The position numbers and the translations under genes were made by a program. Source: Phytohabitans sp036906915 (GTDB taxonomy: Bacteria; Actinomycetota; Actinomycetes; Mycobacteriales; Micromonosporaceae). From it: a DNA stretch of 43,820 nucleotides. Within the stretch, counting starts at the first letter, position 1. Each line of letters starts with the position of its first letter. The DNA lies in contig NZ_JBAKHX010000069.1 of assembly GCF_036906915.1 (NCBI RefSeq), positions 1 through 43,820 on the forward strand, read 5' to 3'. The notes under the pieces are model-generated. The model did not search any database. It had not been told where the DNA came from and worked only from the letters and a program-made list of their open reading frames with translations. Below are positions 32,321 to 40,317 of this stretch, piece by piece.

Positions 32321-33214
32321 ATGGCTGACGTCGAGCTGCGCCACCTGAGGACCATGGCTGCCATCGCCGAGGAAGGAACGTTCGGGCGAGCGGCGGGTCG
32401 GCTCGGCTACACCCAATCGTCGGTGAGCCAGCAGATCGCCGCGCTGGAGAAGGCCGTCGGTGGCGCCGTCTTCGACCGACCCGGAGGTCCTAGACCGGTA
32501 CGGATCACGCCCCTAGGCGAGGTGGTCTTGGCCCATGGGCGCGATCTGCTCACGAAGGCGGAAGCGCTGGGCGACGCCGTCGATCGCTTCAGGGCGGGTA
32601 GCGGCCGGATCGACATCGGCACCTTCCCGGGCGCGACCAGGCTGATCCTGCCGACCGTCGTACGCCGGTTGCTAGACGAGCACCCCGGATGCGACATCAG
32701 GCTGTCCGAGATCGAACCGCAGGATCCGCAGATCGGAGATCTCGACCTGTTGTTCCACTACGGCTGGATCGAAGGCGACGTCGAGCACGTCAAGCTGTTC
32801 GACGAGCAGTATGTCCTGGTGGCTGGCGTCGACGCGTTCCCCGATGGTCCAGTACGGGTAAAGCTGCTCGACGATGCACCGATGGTCGCCTGGCCTCCCA
32901 ACCATCACCAAAAATGGTTGGAGCGGGCGCTCGCCAGCAACGGCGCGCGGCCACGGATCGTGTTCCGAACCGCCGGCCATGAAACCATCGTGTCAATGGT
33001 GCGGGCAGGCATAGGCTCGGCGGTGCTGCCGTGGGTCGCCCTCTACGGATCCGATGCCTGGACCGACGACCGGCTCAGCATCCACCAACTGCGACCATCG
33101 CCCGCCTCGACGTGGTACCTCTACTGGCCGGCCGGACGCACCCAATCGCCGCTCGCGACCCGAGCCATCGACATCGCAGTCGAAGGCGCCAAAGAGCTGG
33201 CCAGCCAGATGTGA
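32321..33214 (+). CDS. LysR-family transcriptional regulator
   Basis: A 297-residue regulator. The winged helix-turn-helix (~4-63) contains ELRHLRTMAAIAEEGTFGRA and LGYTQSSVSQQIAALEKAVG. The C-terminal co-inducer-binding domain (~93-290) includes RIDIGTFPGATRLILPTVVR and TIVSMVRAGIGSAVLPWVAL. Its inducer is unknown. It stands between two TAP-type hydrolase genes on the same strand and may regulate one or both (inference). The ATG at 32321 is supported by TATTAT 7 nt upstream; no Shine-Dalgarno sequence is present. Confidence 0.88.
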   Translation: MADVELRHLRTMAAIAEEGTFGRAAGRLGYTQSSVSQQIAALEKAVGGAVFDRPGGPRPVRITPLGEVVLAHGRDLLTKAEALGDAVDRFRAGSGRIDIGTFPGATRLILPTVVRRLLDEHPGCDIRLSEIEPQDPQIGDLDLLFHYGWIEGDVEHVKLFDEQYVLVAGVDAFPDGPVRVKLLDDAPMVAWPPNHHQKWLERALASNGARPRIVFRTAGHETIVSMVRAGIGSAVLPWVALYGSDAWTDDRLSIHQLRPSPASTWYLYWPAGRTQSPLATRAIDIAVEGAKELASQM

Positions 33215-33326
33215 CATCGGCCTGACGCCGCCGTAGTGTGGGCCGGTCGTGTGCCCGCCCGAGGCCGCAACGGAAGTTGCGCGCCGGGTCGTCGCGCAGG
33301 CCGATTCGGATCGGTTCGATCGCTCC

Positions 33327-33332
33327 TAGCGT
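33327..33332 (+). promoter_or_regulatory. -10 box of a leaderless transcript for TAP hydrolase copy 2
   Basis: TAGCGT ends 7 nt before ATG at 33340, with no Shine-Dalgarno sequence between. It supports that start over in-frame starts further upstream. Confidence 0.4.
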
Positions 33333-33339
33333 CGATGTC

Positions 33340-34863
33340 ATGCAGTCAAGCGTCTTCTCCAACGAAGTCCGGATCGGCCGGCGAATCTTGGCCGCCGTCA
33401 CAATCCTGGTCGCCTTGCTCGCCTTGCCTGCCGCGGTCGGAATCCCGTTCGCTTCTGGTGACGTCGCGCGTTTCGCGTCTCGGCCGGTGATGTGGACCGA
33501 CTGTCCCGCTGAGGACCTGCGGGCAGCCGGCGCGCGGTGCGCGGAGATATCCGTCCCCCTCGACTACAGCGTGCCGCACGGAGCGACGATCACGATCGCC
33601 GTCTCCCGAATCGAGGCTCGCGACACGGCACGGCGGCGTGGGATTCTGCTGTTCAATCCAGGCGGGCCGGGCGGCCCTGGCTTGAGCTACCCGGCGGAGC
33701 TGCGGCCGGTGCTCGGGGAGGTAGCCGACCAGTACGATCTGATCGGGTTCGATCCACGCTTCGTCGGCCTGAGCACACCGATCAGCTGTGGCGGGATCGG
33801 CGAGTACGTCCGCGCGGCCGGTCTGAGCTGGCGGGACTACGCAGAGAGCGTTGAGTACGCCCGCGACGTCGCCCGGCGGTGCTGGCGGGCAGCCGCCCAT
33901 TACATCCCGTACGCGTCGACGCGGAACACCGCCCGGGACATGGACGTCATCCGGGCGGTGCTCGGCGAACCGCGACTGTCCTATGTGGGCGTCTCCTATG
34001 GCACGTACCTCGGCGCGGTGTACACACAGATGTTTCCGGAGCGCGCTGACCGGATCGTGCTGGACAGCGCGGTCGATCCCGACGGATACCCGGTACACGC
34101 CGACTGGTCCACCGGCTCCGCCACGGAGTCAGCTTTCGACGAGTGGGCCGCATGGGCAGCGAGGCACCATAAGCGGTTCGGCTTCGGCACGACGGGCGTA
34201 CGGGTCCGGGCCACCGTGCGCGGCCTTCTGGAGCGAGCCGCCCGCGTGCCCATCCGGGTGGGCGAGTACACGGTGGACGAACAGGTGATTCCGCTGCTGA
34301 TCACGTTCTACTTGGCTGATGCGGGCAGCGACGAGCCGCTGGCTGAGGTCGTCGGACAGTTGCGCGCCGCCGCCCGCGGTCGGCCGGCCGCCGACCCGCA
34401 TCTGCTGGCGAACCTCGCGGCGCTCTACGGCAAGGATGGATCCGACGACGGTGCCGCCTTGTCCATCACGTGCGGCGACGGTGAGTTTCCCCGCGATCCT
34501 CTGTGGTACTGGCGCAACATCGAACAGGTCCGAGGCGGTCAACCCTTCTTCGGGCCGCTGGCACGCAACATCTCACCGTGCGCATTCTGGCGTTCCCGGC
34601 CGCTGGAGAGACCGACGGTGGTACGCAATGACTCCCCGGCCTTGATCGTGCACGCCACCGGCGATGTATGGACCCCGTACGCGGACGCTCTGGCCCTGCA
34701 CGAGCGCCTGACTGGCTCTCGGCTTGTCACCCTCGCCGGCGTCCGCACCCACGGTGTGTTCGGCGGAGTGCCGAACGCCTGCGTCGAGCGCCACGTCAAG
34801 ACCTACCTACACACCGGTGTCCTACCGGCCGCGGATGTCACGTGCCGCCCGGAGAGGCAGTGA
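33340..34863 (+). CDS. Exported TAP-type alpha/beta-hydrolase, copy 2
   Basis: A 507-residue protein. The N-terminal hydrophobic segment (~15-35; ILAAVTILVALLALPAAVG) acts as a signal or anchor; no lipobox is seen. The core has oxyanion motif LFNPGGPGGPG (~104-114), GFDPRFVGLS, nucleophile Ser219 in YVGVSYGTYLGAVYTQ and DSAVDPDGYPV. The C-terminal TAP-like domain has ALIVHATGDVWTPYADA and a late His in VRTHGVFGG. It probably hydrolyses peptides or esters outside the cell; the substrate is unknown. The upstream extension to 33238 is Arg-rich and unlike a signal peptide, so ATG 33340 is preferred. It is convergent with the response-regulator gene. Confidence 0.87.
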   Translation: MQSSVFSNEVRIGRRILAAVTILVALLALPAAVGIPFASGDVARFASRPVMWTDCPAEDLRAAGARCAEISVPLDYSVPHGATITIAVSRIEARDTARRRGILLFNPGGPGGPGLSYPAELRPVLGEVADQYDLIGFDPRFVGLSTPISCGGIGEYVRAAGLSWRDYAESVEYARDVARRCWRAAAHYIPYASTRNTARDMDVIRAVLGEPRLSYVGVSYGTYLGAVYTQMFPERADRIVLDSAVDPDGYPVHADWSTGSATESAFDEWAAWAARHHKRFGFGTTGVRVRATVRGLLERAARVPIRVGEYTVDEQVIPLLITFYLADAGSDEPLAEVVGQLRAAARGRPAADPHLLANLAALYGKDGSDDGAALSITCGDGEFPRDPLWYWRNIEQVRGGQPFFGPLARNISPCAFWRSRPLERPTVVRNDSPALIVHATGDVWTPYADALALHERLTGSRLVTLAGVRTHGVFGGVPNACVERHVKTYLHTGVLPAADVTCRPERQ

Positions 34864-34903
34864 GAGTGCCGGGGGAGGGCGGCCACGCCGATCGGGATGC
34901 CGG

Positions 34904-35632
34904 TTACGGCAGTGGCAGCAGGCCATGGGAGTAGGCGACGATGGCCGCTTGGACCCGGTTGTCCAGACCGAGCCGGGTGAGGATGCGGTTGACTCGGCTC
35001 TTCACGTTGGCTTCGGTCACACCAAGGCGGTCGGCGATTTGGGCGTTGGACAGCCCGGTGGCGACCAGCCTGAGCACGTCCAGCTCACGAGCGGTCAGGG
35101 TGTCGAGCCCAGCCTGGTCGGGCGCGGTCGCGGGCGTCGGCGCCGGTGCGATGCGGGCGAACGCGTGGACCAGCCGCTGCGTGACGCTGGGGGCAAGCAT
35201 CGCCTCGCCCGCGGCGACCACGCTGATGGCGTCGATGAGCTGCCCGGGTGTGCAGTTCTTGAGCAGGAAGCCGCTGGCGCCGGCGCGTAGAGCGGCGTAG
35301 ACGTACTCGTCGAGGTCGAACGTGGTCAGGATGATGACTCGGGGCTTTGGCAGGTGAGAGGTCCATTGGCGGAGGATGCGGCGGGTCGCCTCGACGCCAT
35401 CCACGCCGGGCATTCGTACGTCCATGAGGACCACGTCCGGGTGTTGGTCCTGAGCGGCGGCAACGGCGGCCTCGCCGTCGGCGGCCTCGGCGACCACCCG
35501 CATACCGGGCCGGCGGTCGATCATGAGACGCAGCCCGGATCGGACCATCTCCTGGTCGTCTGCCACGACAACGCGGACCGTCGGCCGACCCGACGCGCGT
35601 GGCTTGTGCTGGTCAGTCGAGCCTGGATCCAT
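34904..35632 (-). CDS. LuxR/NarL-type response regulator
   Basis: A 242-residue two-component regulator. The receiver domain (~18-140) has acidic residues in VVVADDQEMVRSG, phospho-acceptor Asp71 in VVLMDVRMPGVDG, Thr in IILTTFDLDEYV and Lys in GFLLKNCTPGQL. The C-terminal GerE/LuxR helix-turn-helix includes LTARELDVLRLVATGLSNAQ, then IADRLGVTEANVKSRVNRIL. ATG at 35632 lies 20 nt inside the end of the kinase gene, so the pair is translationally coupled. Targets are unknown; the lipoprotein and ABM genes upstream in the same run are candidates. Confidence 0.92.
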   Translation of the reverse strand: MDPGSTDQHKPRASGRPTVRVVVADDQEMVRSGLRLMIDRRPGMRVVAEAADGEAAVAAAQDQHPDVVLMDVRMPGVDGVEATRRILRQWTSHLPKPRVIILTTFDLDEYVYAALRAGASGFLLKNCTPGQLIDAISVVAAGEAMLAPSVTQRLVHAFARIAPAPTPATAPDQAGLDTLTARELDVLRLVATGLSNAQIADRLGVTEANVKSRVNRILTRLGLDNRVQAAIVAYSHGLLPLP

Positions 35633-36845
35633 TGTCCGTCCCGATCGGTAGTGTGGCGGCGACCCGCCAGCCCCCGTCATCCCGTCGTCCGGTCCGCAGG
35701 CTGCCGCCGAACACGGCGACTCGCTCGCGCATCCCGACGATTCCCATCCCGGACCCGCCGACCAGCCGATGCCGCGGGGCGGGTGGGCCGTTCTCGACGG
35801 TCACCACCAGGCCGCCGGCCTCGCACCGCAGATCCACGTCCACCGTGGTCCCGCCGGCGTGTTTGACCACGTTGGTCAGCGCTTCCTGGACGATGCGGTA
35901 GGCGCAGATCTGCAACGAGCCGGGTGCCGCCGTCACGGCTGGTTCGACGTTGACCCTCAGCTGGCAGCCGGCCGCCTCGGCGACGCGGCCGAGTCGGTCG
36001 AGGTGGGCCAGCGAAGGCTCATCCGGTGCGGCCGACCGATCCCACGGGTCGGCCAGGAGACCGAGCATGCGCCGCATCTCCACCAATGCCGCGTCGGCGG
36101 TCACCGCGATCCTGCCGACCCGGGCGTGGCTTCCGTCGGGGCTTTCGTCGCCGTCGGCGAGCAGCTCGGCGGTGGCGTTCGCCTGTACCGCTATCGCGCT
36201 GACGTGGTGAGCCACGATGTCATGCAGGTCGGCGGCGATACGGGCCCGTTCGGCGCGGACCGCCCGGCGTTCGCTGATTTCCCGCTCGGTACGCAGCTGA
36301 GCGGCGAGCCGGCGTAGCTGCCGCGCGTCGCTCACGATACGGCGGCGCCCGCTACCCAACAGCCAGGCTACGCCGACGACACACAACACGACCGCCGGAA
36401 GCACCAGTACGACAACCGGATCCGGTGGCCCAGAACCGCCACCGTCCAGATCGGACAGAAGGAGCGAGGCCACGACAGCGATCGCGCCGACTGGCAGGGC
36501 GCGCAGGCTCCGCGGGGCGGAGGTGTAGCAGGCGACGCCGTAGACCGCGACCGCGACGAACAGCGGTCCTTGGCTGATCGTGTCGCCTCTTTCGACCACA
36601 CCGCAGCCGACCTGGGCGCCGGCCACGGCCAGTAGCACCGGCCACGGTCGGGTCCGTAGCCAGATCAGTGGCAGGACCGTGGCCAGGCGCAGCGCCAGAG
36701 CAGCGACCGCCTCCACCTCGACGGCACGGTAGTCCTCGTACCACAAGCCGGCCGTGGCCAGCGCCAGCCCACCGACCACGACGGCATCGACGCGCCGTGG
36801 TGCACGCACACCTGGCTCACCAACCACCCGCCGATCGTCGCACAA
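35613..36845 (-). CDS. Sensor histidine kinase (HisKA_3 family)
   Basis: A 410-residue membrane kinase. The N-terminal half has about five transmembrane helices with short loops and no obvious extracellular sensor domain. A coiled-coil-like linker (~172-200) leads to the dimerisation/phosphotransfer helix with His208 in RIAADLHDIVAHHVSAIAVQ. The ATPase domain has YRIVQEALTNVVKHA (N box) and GGSGMGIVGMRERV (G box). It phosphorylates the regulator encoded immediately downstream. The frame opens at TTG 36845, but a GTG six codons later is a comparable start. Lacking a sensor domain, it may detect membrane state or rely on an accessory protein such as the lipoprotein encoded upstream (inference). 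Confidence 0.9.
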   Translation of the reverse strand: MCDDRRVVGEPGVRAPRRVDAVVVGGLALATAGLWYEDYRAVEVEAVAALALRLATVLPLIWLRTRPWPVLLAVAGAQVGCGVVERGDTISQGPLFVAVAVYGVACYTSAPRSLRALPVGAIAVVASLLLSDLDGGGSGPPDPVVVLVLPAVVLCVVGVAWLLGSGRRRIVSDARQLRRLAAQLRTEREISERRAVRAERARIAADLHDIVAHHVSAIAVQANATAELLADGDESPDGSHARVGRIAVTADAALVEMRRMLGLLADPWDRSAAPDEPSLAHLDRLGRVAEAAGCQLRVNVEPAVTAAPGSLQICAYRIVQEALTNVVKHAGGTTVDVDLRCEAGGLVVTVENGPPAPRHRLVGGSGMGIVGMRERVAVFGGSLRTGRRDDGGWRVAATLPIGTDNGSRLD

Positions 36846-36876
36846 TGGCTCGGCAGCGGGCCCATCGATAGTTGCG

Positions 36877-37221
36877 TCAGGATGGGGCGAGACGATCGAT
36901 CGGGGCTACCGGCCATGGAAGGTCGACGGCGACCTCGTGGTGACTGACGCGTTCGTCCCAGCGTGTCAAAGCGCGGCGTGCCGCCTCCGCCACCACGGCC
37001 CTCTCGTGATCTTCGCCGGCGAAGGCGCGTATGTCGTCAACGCTCGTGAAGTACGTGATCGAAGTGAACATCACCTCGTCGCCGGCGTTGTGGCGCAGGA
37101 GCCGCGCGCCACAGAAACCCGGTACGTGCTGTAGGTGCTCGGCGACATCGGTTTCGTAATGGTGCCGGTAGTCGTCGGCTGCCGCAGTCGAAGTCCATCC
37201 TCGCCACATTCGCGCGATCAT
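36877..37221 (-). CDS. Antibiotic biosynthesis monooxygenase (ABM)-fold protein
   Basis: A 114-residue protein of the dimeric alpha-beta barrel (ABM) type. MIARMWRGWTSTAAADDYRH is followed by HLQHVPGFCGARLLRHNAGD, VMFTSITYFTSVDDIRAFAG and HERAVVAEAARRALTRWDER. ABM-fold proteins include cofactor-free monooxygenases, heme-degrading enzymes and proteins with no known activity. No heme-ligand assignment is possible from sequence alone. ATG at 37221 gives the normal family length; the frame continues upstream to 37308 but would overlap the lipoprotein gene. It lies 31 nt upstream of the kinase gene and 52 nt downstream of the lipoprotein gene, so the four probably share a transcript. Confidence 0.75.
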   Translation of the reverse strand: MIARMWRGWTSTAAADDYRHHYETDVAEHLQHVPGFCGARLLRHNAGDEVMFTSITYFTSVDDIRAFAGEDHERAVVAEAARRALTRWDERVSHHEVAVDLPWPVAPIDRLAPS

Positions 37222-37273
37222 CTGCGCCGCTGCCTCCCCGCGGTGGCGAGCGGTCCAGGTCGTGCTCAGAGGC

Positions 37274-38032
37274 TCAGGATGGGCCGGGGAGGCGGGCGCA
37301 GAGCTCACGGGGGAATTGCGGTTCGGCCGTCGCGATCGTGCCGCAGCCGGACCGCGTCGACGTGGCGATCGTGCTCCAGCCGTTGCGCTCGACCCATCGC
37401 ATGAAGTACCGGCGCACGCTCACCGCGGGTACGCAGCCGGACCGGGCCTCGACGCCGCACGGCGCCGGGTCGTCCGGAACGGTCATTACCAGCCAAGAAC
37501 CGTCACACCCCTCGACGTGCCCTGTGGAATGTCGGGACACATCGAGGCCGTCGACCGCCACGTGGATCCAGGCCGGGTCGCAATGGTTGGCTGGCATCGG
37601 GTCGCAGCCGAAGGTCTTGTCGCAACGCTCATACGATGCGCCTGCGGGCTTCCAGATTTCCTCGTTGAGCACCACACGCCGCCCGTTGATCGGCTCTGGC
37701 GAGGTCAGCTTGACCACCGCGGTGGCGTGCGTGGGGCAGCCGCCGACTGTGGCGGCGAGCCGCGAGTCCTGCACGACGCTGGCATAGATGAGGTTGTTCT
37801 CCTCGGTGAGGTAGCCAATGCGTGGGTCGCGCGAACACCCGTCGGCGCCGGCCAGCACCGCCACGTCGAGCAGCAGCGAACGCGGATCGTCACCGCTCCG
37901 TACCCCAGTGACGTCGGCCTGGTAGGTGGGCCAGTCGCCGCCGTCTACCGGCGTGTCCGCGCCGGCCTGCCCAGCGCATCCGGCAAGCACGGCGGCGACA
38001 ACGGCCCAAGCGGCCGGAGCGATCCGATACAT
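37274..38032 (-). CDS. Cysteine-rich lipoprotein of unknown function
   Basis: A 252-residue protein with a lipoprotein signal (MYRIAPAAWAVVAAVLAGCA; lipobox Cys19) and a soluble extracellular domain rich in cysteines. Besides the lipobox Cys, residues sit in GCSRD, GGCPTH, YERCDKTFGC, NHCDP, EGCDG, APCGVEARSGCVP, SGCGTI and LCARL, suggesting several disulfides. I recognise no family. ATG 38032 is chosen because it places the lipobox correctly. It is the first gene of a probable lipoprotein-ABM-kinase-regulator unit and may be an accessory sensor, which is inferred from position only. Confidence 0.7.
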   Translation of the reverse strand: MYRIAPAAWAVVAAVLAGCAGQAGADTPVDGGDWPTYQADVTGVRSGDDPRSLLLDVAVLAGADGCSRDPRIGYLTEENNLIYASVVQDSRLAATVGGCPTHATAVVKLTSPEPINGRRVVLNEEIWKPAGASYERCDKTFGCDPMPANHCDPAWIHVAVDGLDVSRHSTGHVEGCDGSWLVMTVPDDPAPCGVEARSGCVPAVSVRRYFMRWVERNGWSTIATSTRSGCGTIATAEPQFPRELCARLPGPS

Positions 38033-38178
38033 GTCAATGATCCTCGTCCAGGGCTGGACGCGCAGCATCCGTACAGATACTCACCAGGCGTCAGGTGTGG
38101 GCGAGAGGCGACGCACGCAGGGCGGGCGTGGCGCCGCCGGGCAGCTCCCGAGCCTAGTGATCCGGATGGTGCGGAGGG

Positions 38179-38586
38179 CTACCAGCAGGGCGAACTCCAG
38201 GAGGCGTACGCGGTGCCGTACGCGTTGGTCACAGCCACTCCTGCCCAGGACTCGGTGCCGAAGACGCACGTGTTGGACATTGAGGTCTGGTCGTCGAACG
38301 CGGGCAGCGGACCGTACTGGCCGTCCCATCGGATCTGCGTGGCGCCCGACGAGGAGTAGCTCAGCAAACAGCCGTACCAGCCCGAGTACTGGGAACATTG
38401 CAAGGAAGTGATGATCGGCGCGCTGGAGGCGGCGGCCCCTCCAGGTACCAGTTCTCGCTGTATCGACTGTGCCCCGGTCTTGCCCGGCGCGGCCGATGCT
38501 GGCGACGCGACCACCGCACTGGCAGCGGCAAGAGCAAGAACGACACCTAGATGTGCTATCGGCCGCCAGGCTTGCGCTCGGGTCAT
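38179..38586 (-). CDS. Small secreted four-cysteine protein of unknown function
   Basis: A 135-residue protein. The signal peptide (~1-33; ALAAASAVVASPASA) precedes a mature domain of about 100 residues with four cysteines (SLQCSQYSGWYGCLLSY, SNTCVFG and a final SSPCW), many Ser, Gly and aromatic residues, and no recognised family. Ending in Cys-Trp suggests a compact disulfide-bonded beta domain. ATG 38586 follows GGGAGG closely (4-nt spacing). The same GTGATG also ends a short upstream frame, which I do not call. It lies 146 nt before the lipoprotein gene on the same strand. Confidence 0.65.
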   Translation of the reverse strand: MTRAQAWRPIAHLGVVLALAAASAVVASPASAAPGKTGAQSIQRELVPGGAAASSAPIITSLQCSQYSGWYGCLLSYSSSGATQIRWDGQYGPLPAFDDQTSMSNTCVFGTESWAGVAVTNAYGTAYASWSSPCW

Positions 38587-38740
38587 CACGCCTCCCAAAA
38601 TTGAAACCTTTGAATGCTGGCGCTCGGATCGTATAGCTCAACGTTGTCGTCGCCGTACTGGATGTGCAGCATGTGAGACGCCCGCCGGGCGGTTGGTAAC
38701 CGTTCAGGGCCCTTGTTCGAGGTCGGTGCAGGTCCGTATT

Positions 38741-39238
38741 TCACAGGTCGCGGACCATGCGGATCTCCCGCACACCGTCCTCGACCTGGGCCGTTCCGTC
38801 GGCCACGAAGCCGTGCTTGCGGTAGAACGCCTGCGCGCGAGGGTTGGGATCGGCGACCCACAGCGCCGCCGACTCCGTGGGGTCGATGACAGCCTCCAAC
38901 AACGCTCGCCCAGCACCAGTGCCGTGGTCGGCCGCATACACATAGAGCACATACAGTTGCCTCGTCCACGCCGCCGCAGCGTCCAGGGGCGGGCCCGACA
39001 TGGCGATCCCGATCAACTCGCCATCCCGCTCGGCGACAGCCGCCCGGTTCTCGCGATACCGCTCGTCGGTCAAAGCGGCGGTCCAGAACCGCTCCCGAGC
39101 AGCCAGGAAGCCCGGATCATCGAGAACCGCATCCGACATCAGCCCTCGATACGTCTCCTGCCAGCACCGCACATTTACACGCGCCATCTGCGCAACGTCC
39201 TCGACCCGGGCCGAGCGAACAGTCACCGAGGAACCCAC
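38741..39238 (-). CDS. GNAT-family N-acetyltransferase
   Basis: A 165-residue acetyltransferase. VTVRSARVEDVAQMARVNVR begins the fold. YVLYVYAADHGTGAGRALLE contains the acetyl-CoA pyrophosphate loop (HGTGAGR), and ADPNPRAQAFYRKHGFVAD is the C-terminal motif. The acceptor is unknown; GNATs of this size modify small amines, antibiotics or protein N-termini. GTG at 39238 is chosen because TACGAT (39245-39250 on the minus strand) lies 6 nt upstream, a leaderless arrangement. The longer frame to 39451 has no supporting signals and would overlap the WYL regulator gene. Confidence 0.85.
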   Translation of the reverse strand: MGSSVTVRSARVEDVAQMARVNVRCWQETYRGLMSDAVLDDPGFLAARERFWTAALTDERYRENRAAVAERDGELIGIAMSGPPLDAAAAWTRQLYVLYVYAADHGTGAGRALLEAVIDPTESAALWVADPNPRAQAFYRKHGFVADGTAQVEDGVREIRMVRDL

Positions 39239-39303
39239 CGCCGAATCGTAGGCCGCGACCAGCTGTCGTACGCGCGCCGCCCGGTGTGCAGCCTGTCGCA
39301 CAC

Positions 39304-40254
39304 CTACGCGATGGCGTCGGTTAGTCGGGCGGTGAGGTCGCGGATGTGGGCGATCAGTTCGGGTGGCTCGTGTACCCGGAAGCGGAAACCGAACAGTGCG
39401 ACATGGATGGCGATCTCGTCCAAGGAATTGGATCCGGTGTGCAGCAGGCACGTGTTGTCGTCGATGGCCTCGATGACGCCGACGGTAGGGGGGATCCGTT
39501 CGACGGCAACGTGAGCCGGGACGTACAGGGTGACCGTGGCCTGGTGCCGGTACGGCGCGGTGGAGACGCCGCGGGTGAGATAGCTGGCGAGGTCGGCGTC
39601 GGGCGCCGGTCGGGGCGTGAACCGAGGGCCAGTCGGGATGCGGGGACGCATGCGGTCGACCCGGTACGTGCGCCAGTCACGCCGGTCGGTGTCCCAGCCG
39701 ATCAGGTACCAGCGTCGTCCAGTGTGGACGAGCCGGTGCGGTTCGGTGTCGCGCAGTGAGCCCGCGCCGTCGTGCCGCTCGTAGTCGAAGCGAAGGCGGT
39801 GGTGTTCGCGGCAGGCCGCCGCAACTGAGGTGAGCACATCTGGGTCGACGGTGGGGCCGGCCGCGGGTACGGCGATGGTGACCGAGTGCAGCAGTGCGAC
39901 CCGCTGCCTGATCCGGGACGGGAGGACCTGTTCCAGCTTGGCCAGCGCGCGCAGCGACGTCTCCTCGATGCCGGTGACCGAGCCGCTGGCGGCGGTGCGC
40001 AGTCCGACGGCGACGGCGGTCGCCTCCTCGTCGTCCAGTAGCAGCGGTGGCAGCTTGGTGCCGGCGCCGAGCCGGTAGCCGGCCGCGCCAGCGGTGGCGT
40101 GCACCGGATATCCGAGGTCGCGCAGCTTCTGGATGTCGCGGCGCACGGTGCGCACGTCGACGTCGAGGCGCTGCGCGAGTTCGCCCCCGGCCCATTCGCG
40201 CGGGGTTTGCAGTAGGGCGAGCAGACGCAGCAGCCGGGCCGAGGGTTCCGCCAT
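39304..40254 (-). CDS. WYL-domain (YafY/DeoR-like) transcriptional regulator
   Basis: A 316-residue regulator. The N-terminal HTH_11-type winged helix (~5-60) contains LLRLLALLQTPREWAGGELA and LDVDVRTVRRDIQKLRDLGY. The central WYL domain (~140-205) has the hallmark RRWYLIGWDTDRRDWRTYRV and DRMRP. The C-terminal WCX extension follows. WYL proteins bind ligands or nucleic acids and regulate neighbours. This one is divergent from epoxide hydrolase copy 2 across 63 bp, the usual arrangement for a local repressor or activator, and repeated CCTAGG elements occupy that gap. Confidence 0.88.
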   Translation of the reverse strand: MAEPSARLLRLLALLQTPREWAGGELAQRLDVDVRTVRRDIQKLRDLGYPVHATAGAAGYRLGAGTKLPPLLLDDEEATAVAVGLRTAASGSVTGIEETSLRALAKLEQVLPSRIRQRVALLHSVTIAVPAAGPTVDPDVLTSVAAACREHHRLRFDYERHDGAGSLRDTEPHRLVHTGRRWYLIGWDTDRRDWRTYRVDRMRPRIPTGPRFTPRPAPDADLASYLTRGVSTAPYRHQATVTLYVPAHVAVERIPPTVGVIEAIDDNTCLLHTGSNSLDEIAIHVALFGFRFRVHEPPELIAHIRDLTARLTDAIA

Positions 40255-40274
40255 GTGTGAAAGTTTGCCATCAA

Positions 40275-40310
40275 CCTAGGGCGGAATCTGTCCTAGGCTC
40301 CTTCTAGGCT
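40275..40310. promoter_or_regulatory. CCTAGG repeats and -10 box in the WYL/epoxide hydrolase divergent promoter
   Basis: CCTAGG occurs at 40275-40280 and 40292-40297 (11-bp gap), with a related TCTAGG at 40303-40308. The last overlaps TAGGCT (40305-40310), which lies 7 nt before the epoxide hydrolase ATG as a leaderless -10 box. The repeats are likely operators for the WYL regulator (inference). Confidence 0.55.
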
Positions 40311-40317
40311 CGTGTTC

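Noticed and set aside
38586..38700. Short minus-strand frame ending at the start of the four-cysteine protein (MLHIQYGDDNVELYDPSA)
   Set aside because: It could be a leader peptide, but there is no clear ribosome-binding site and the frame upstream is an out-of-phase shadow of the GNAT gene.
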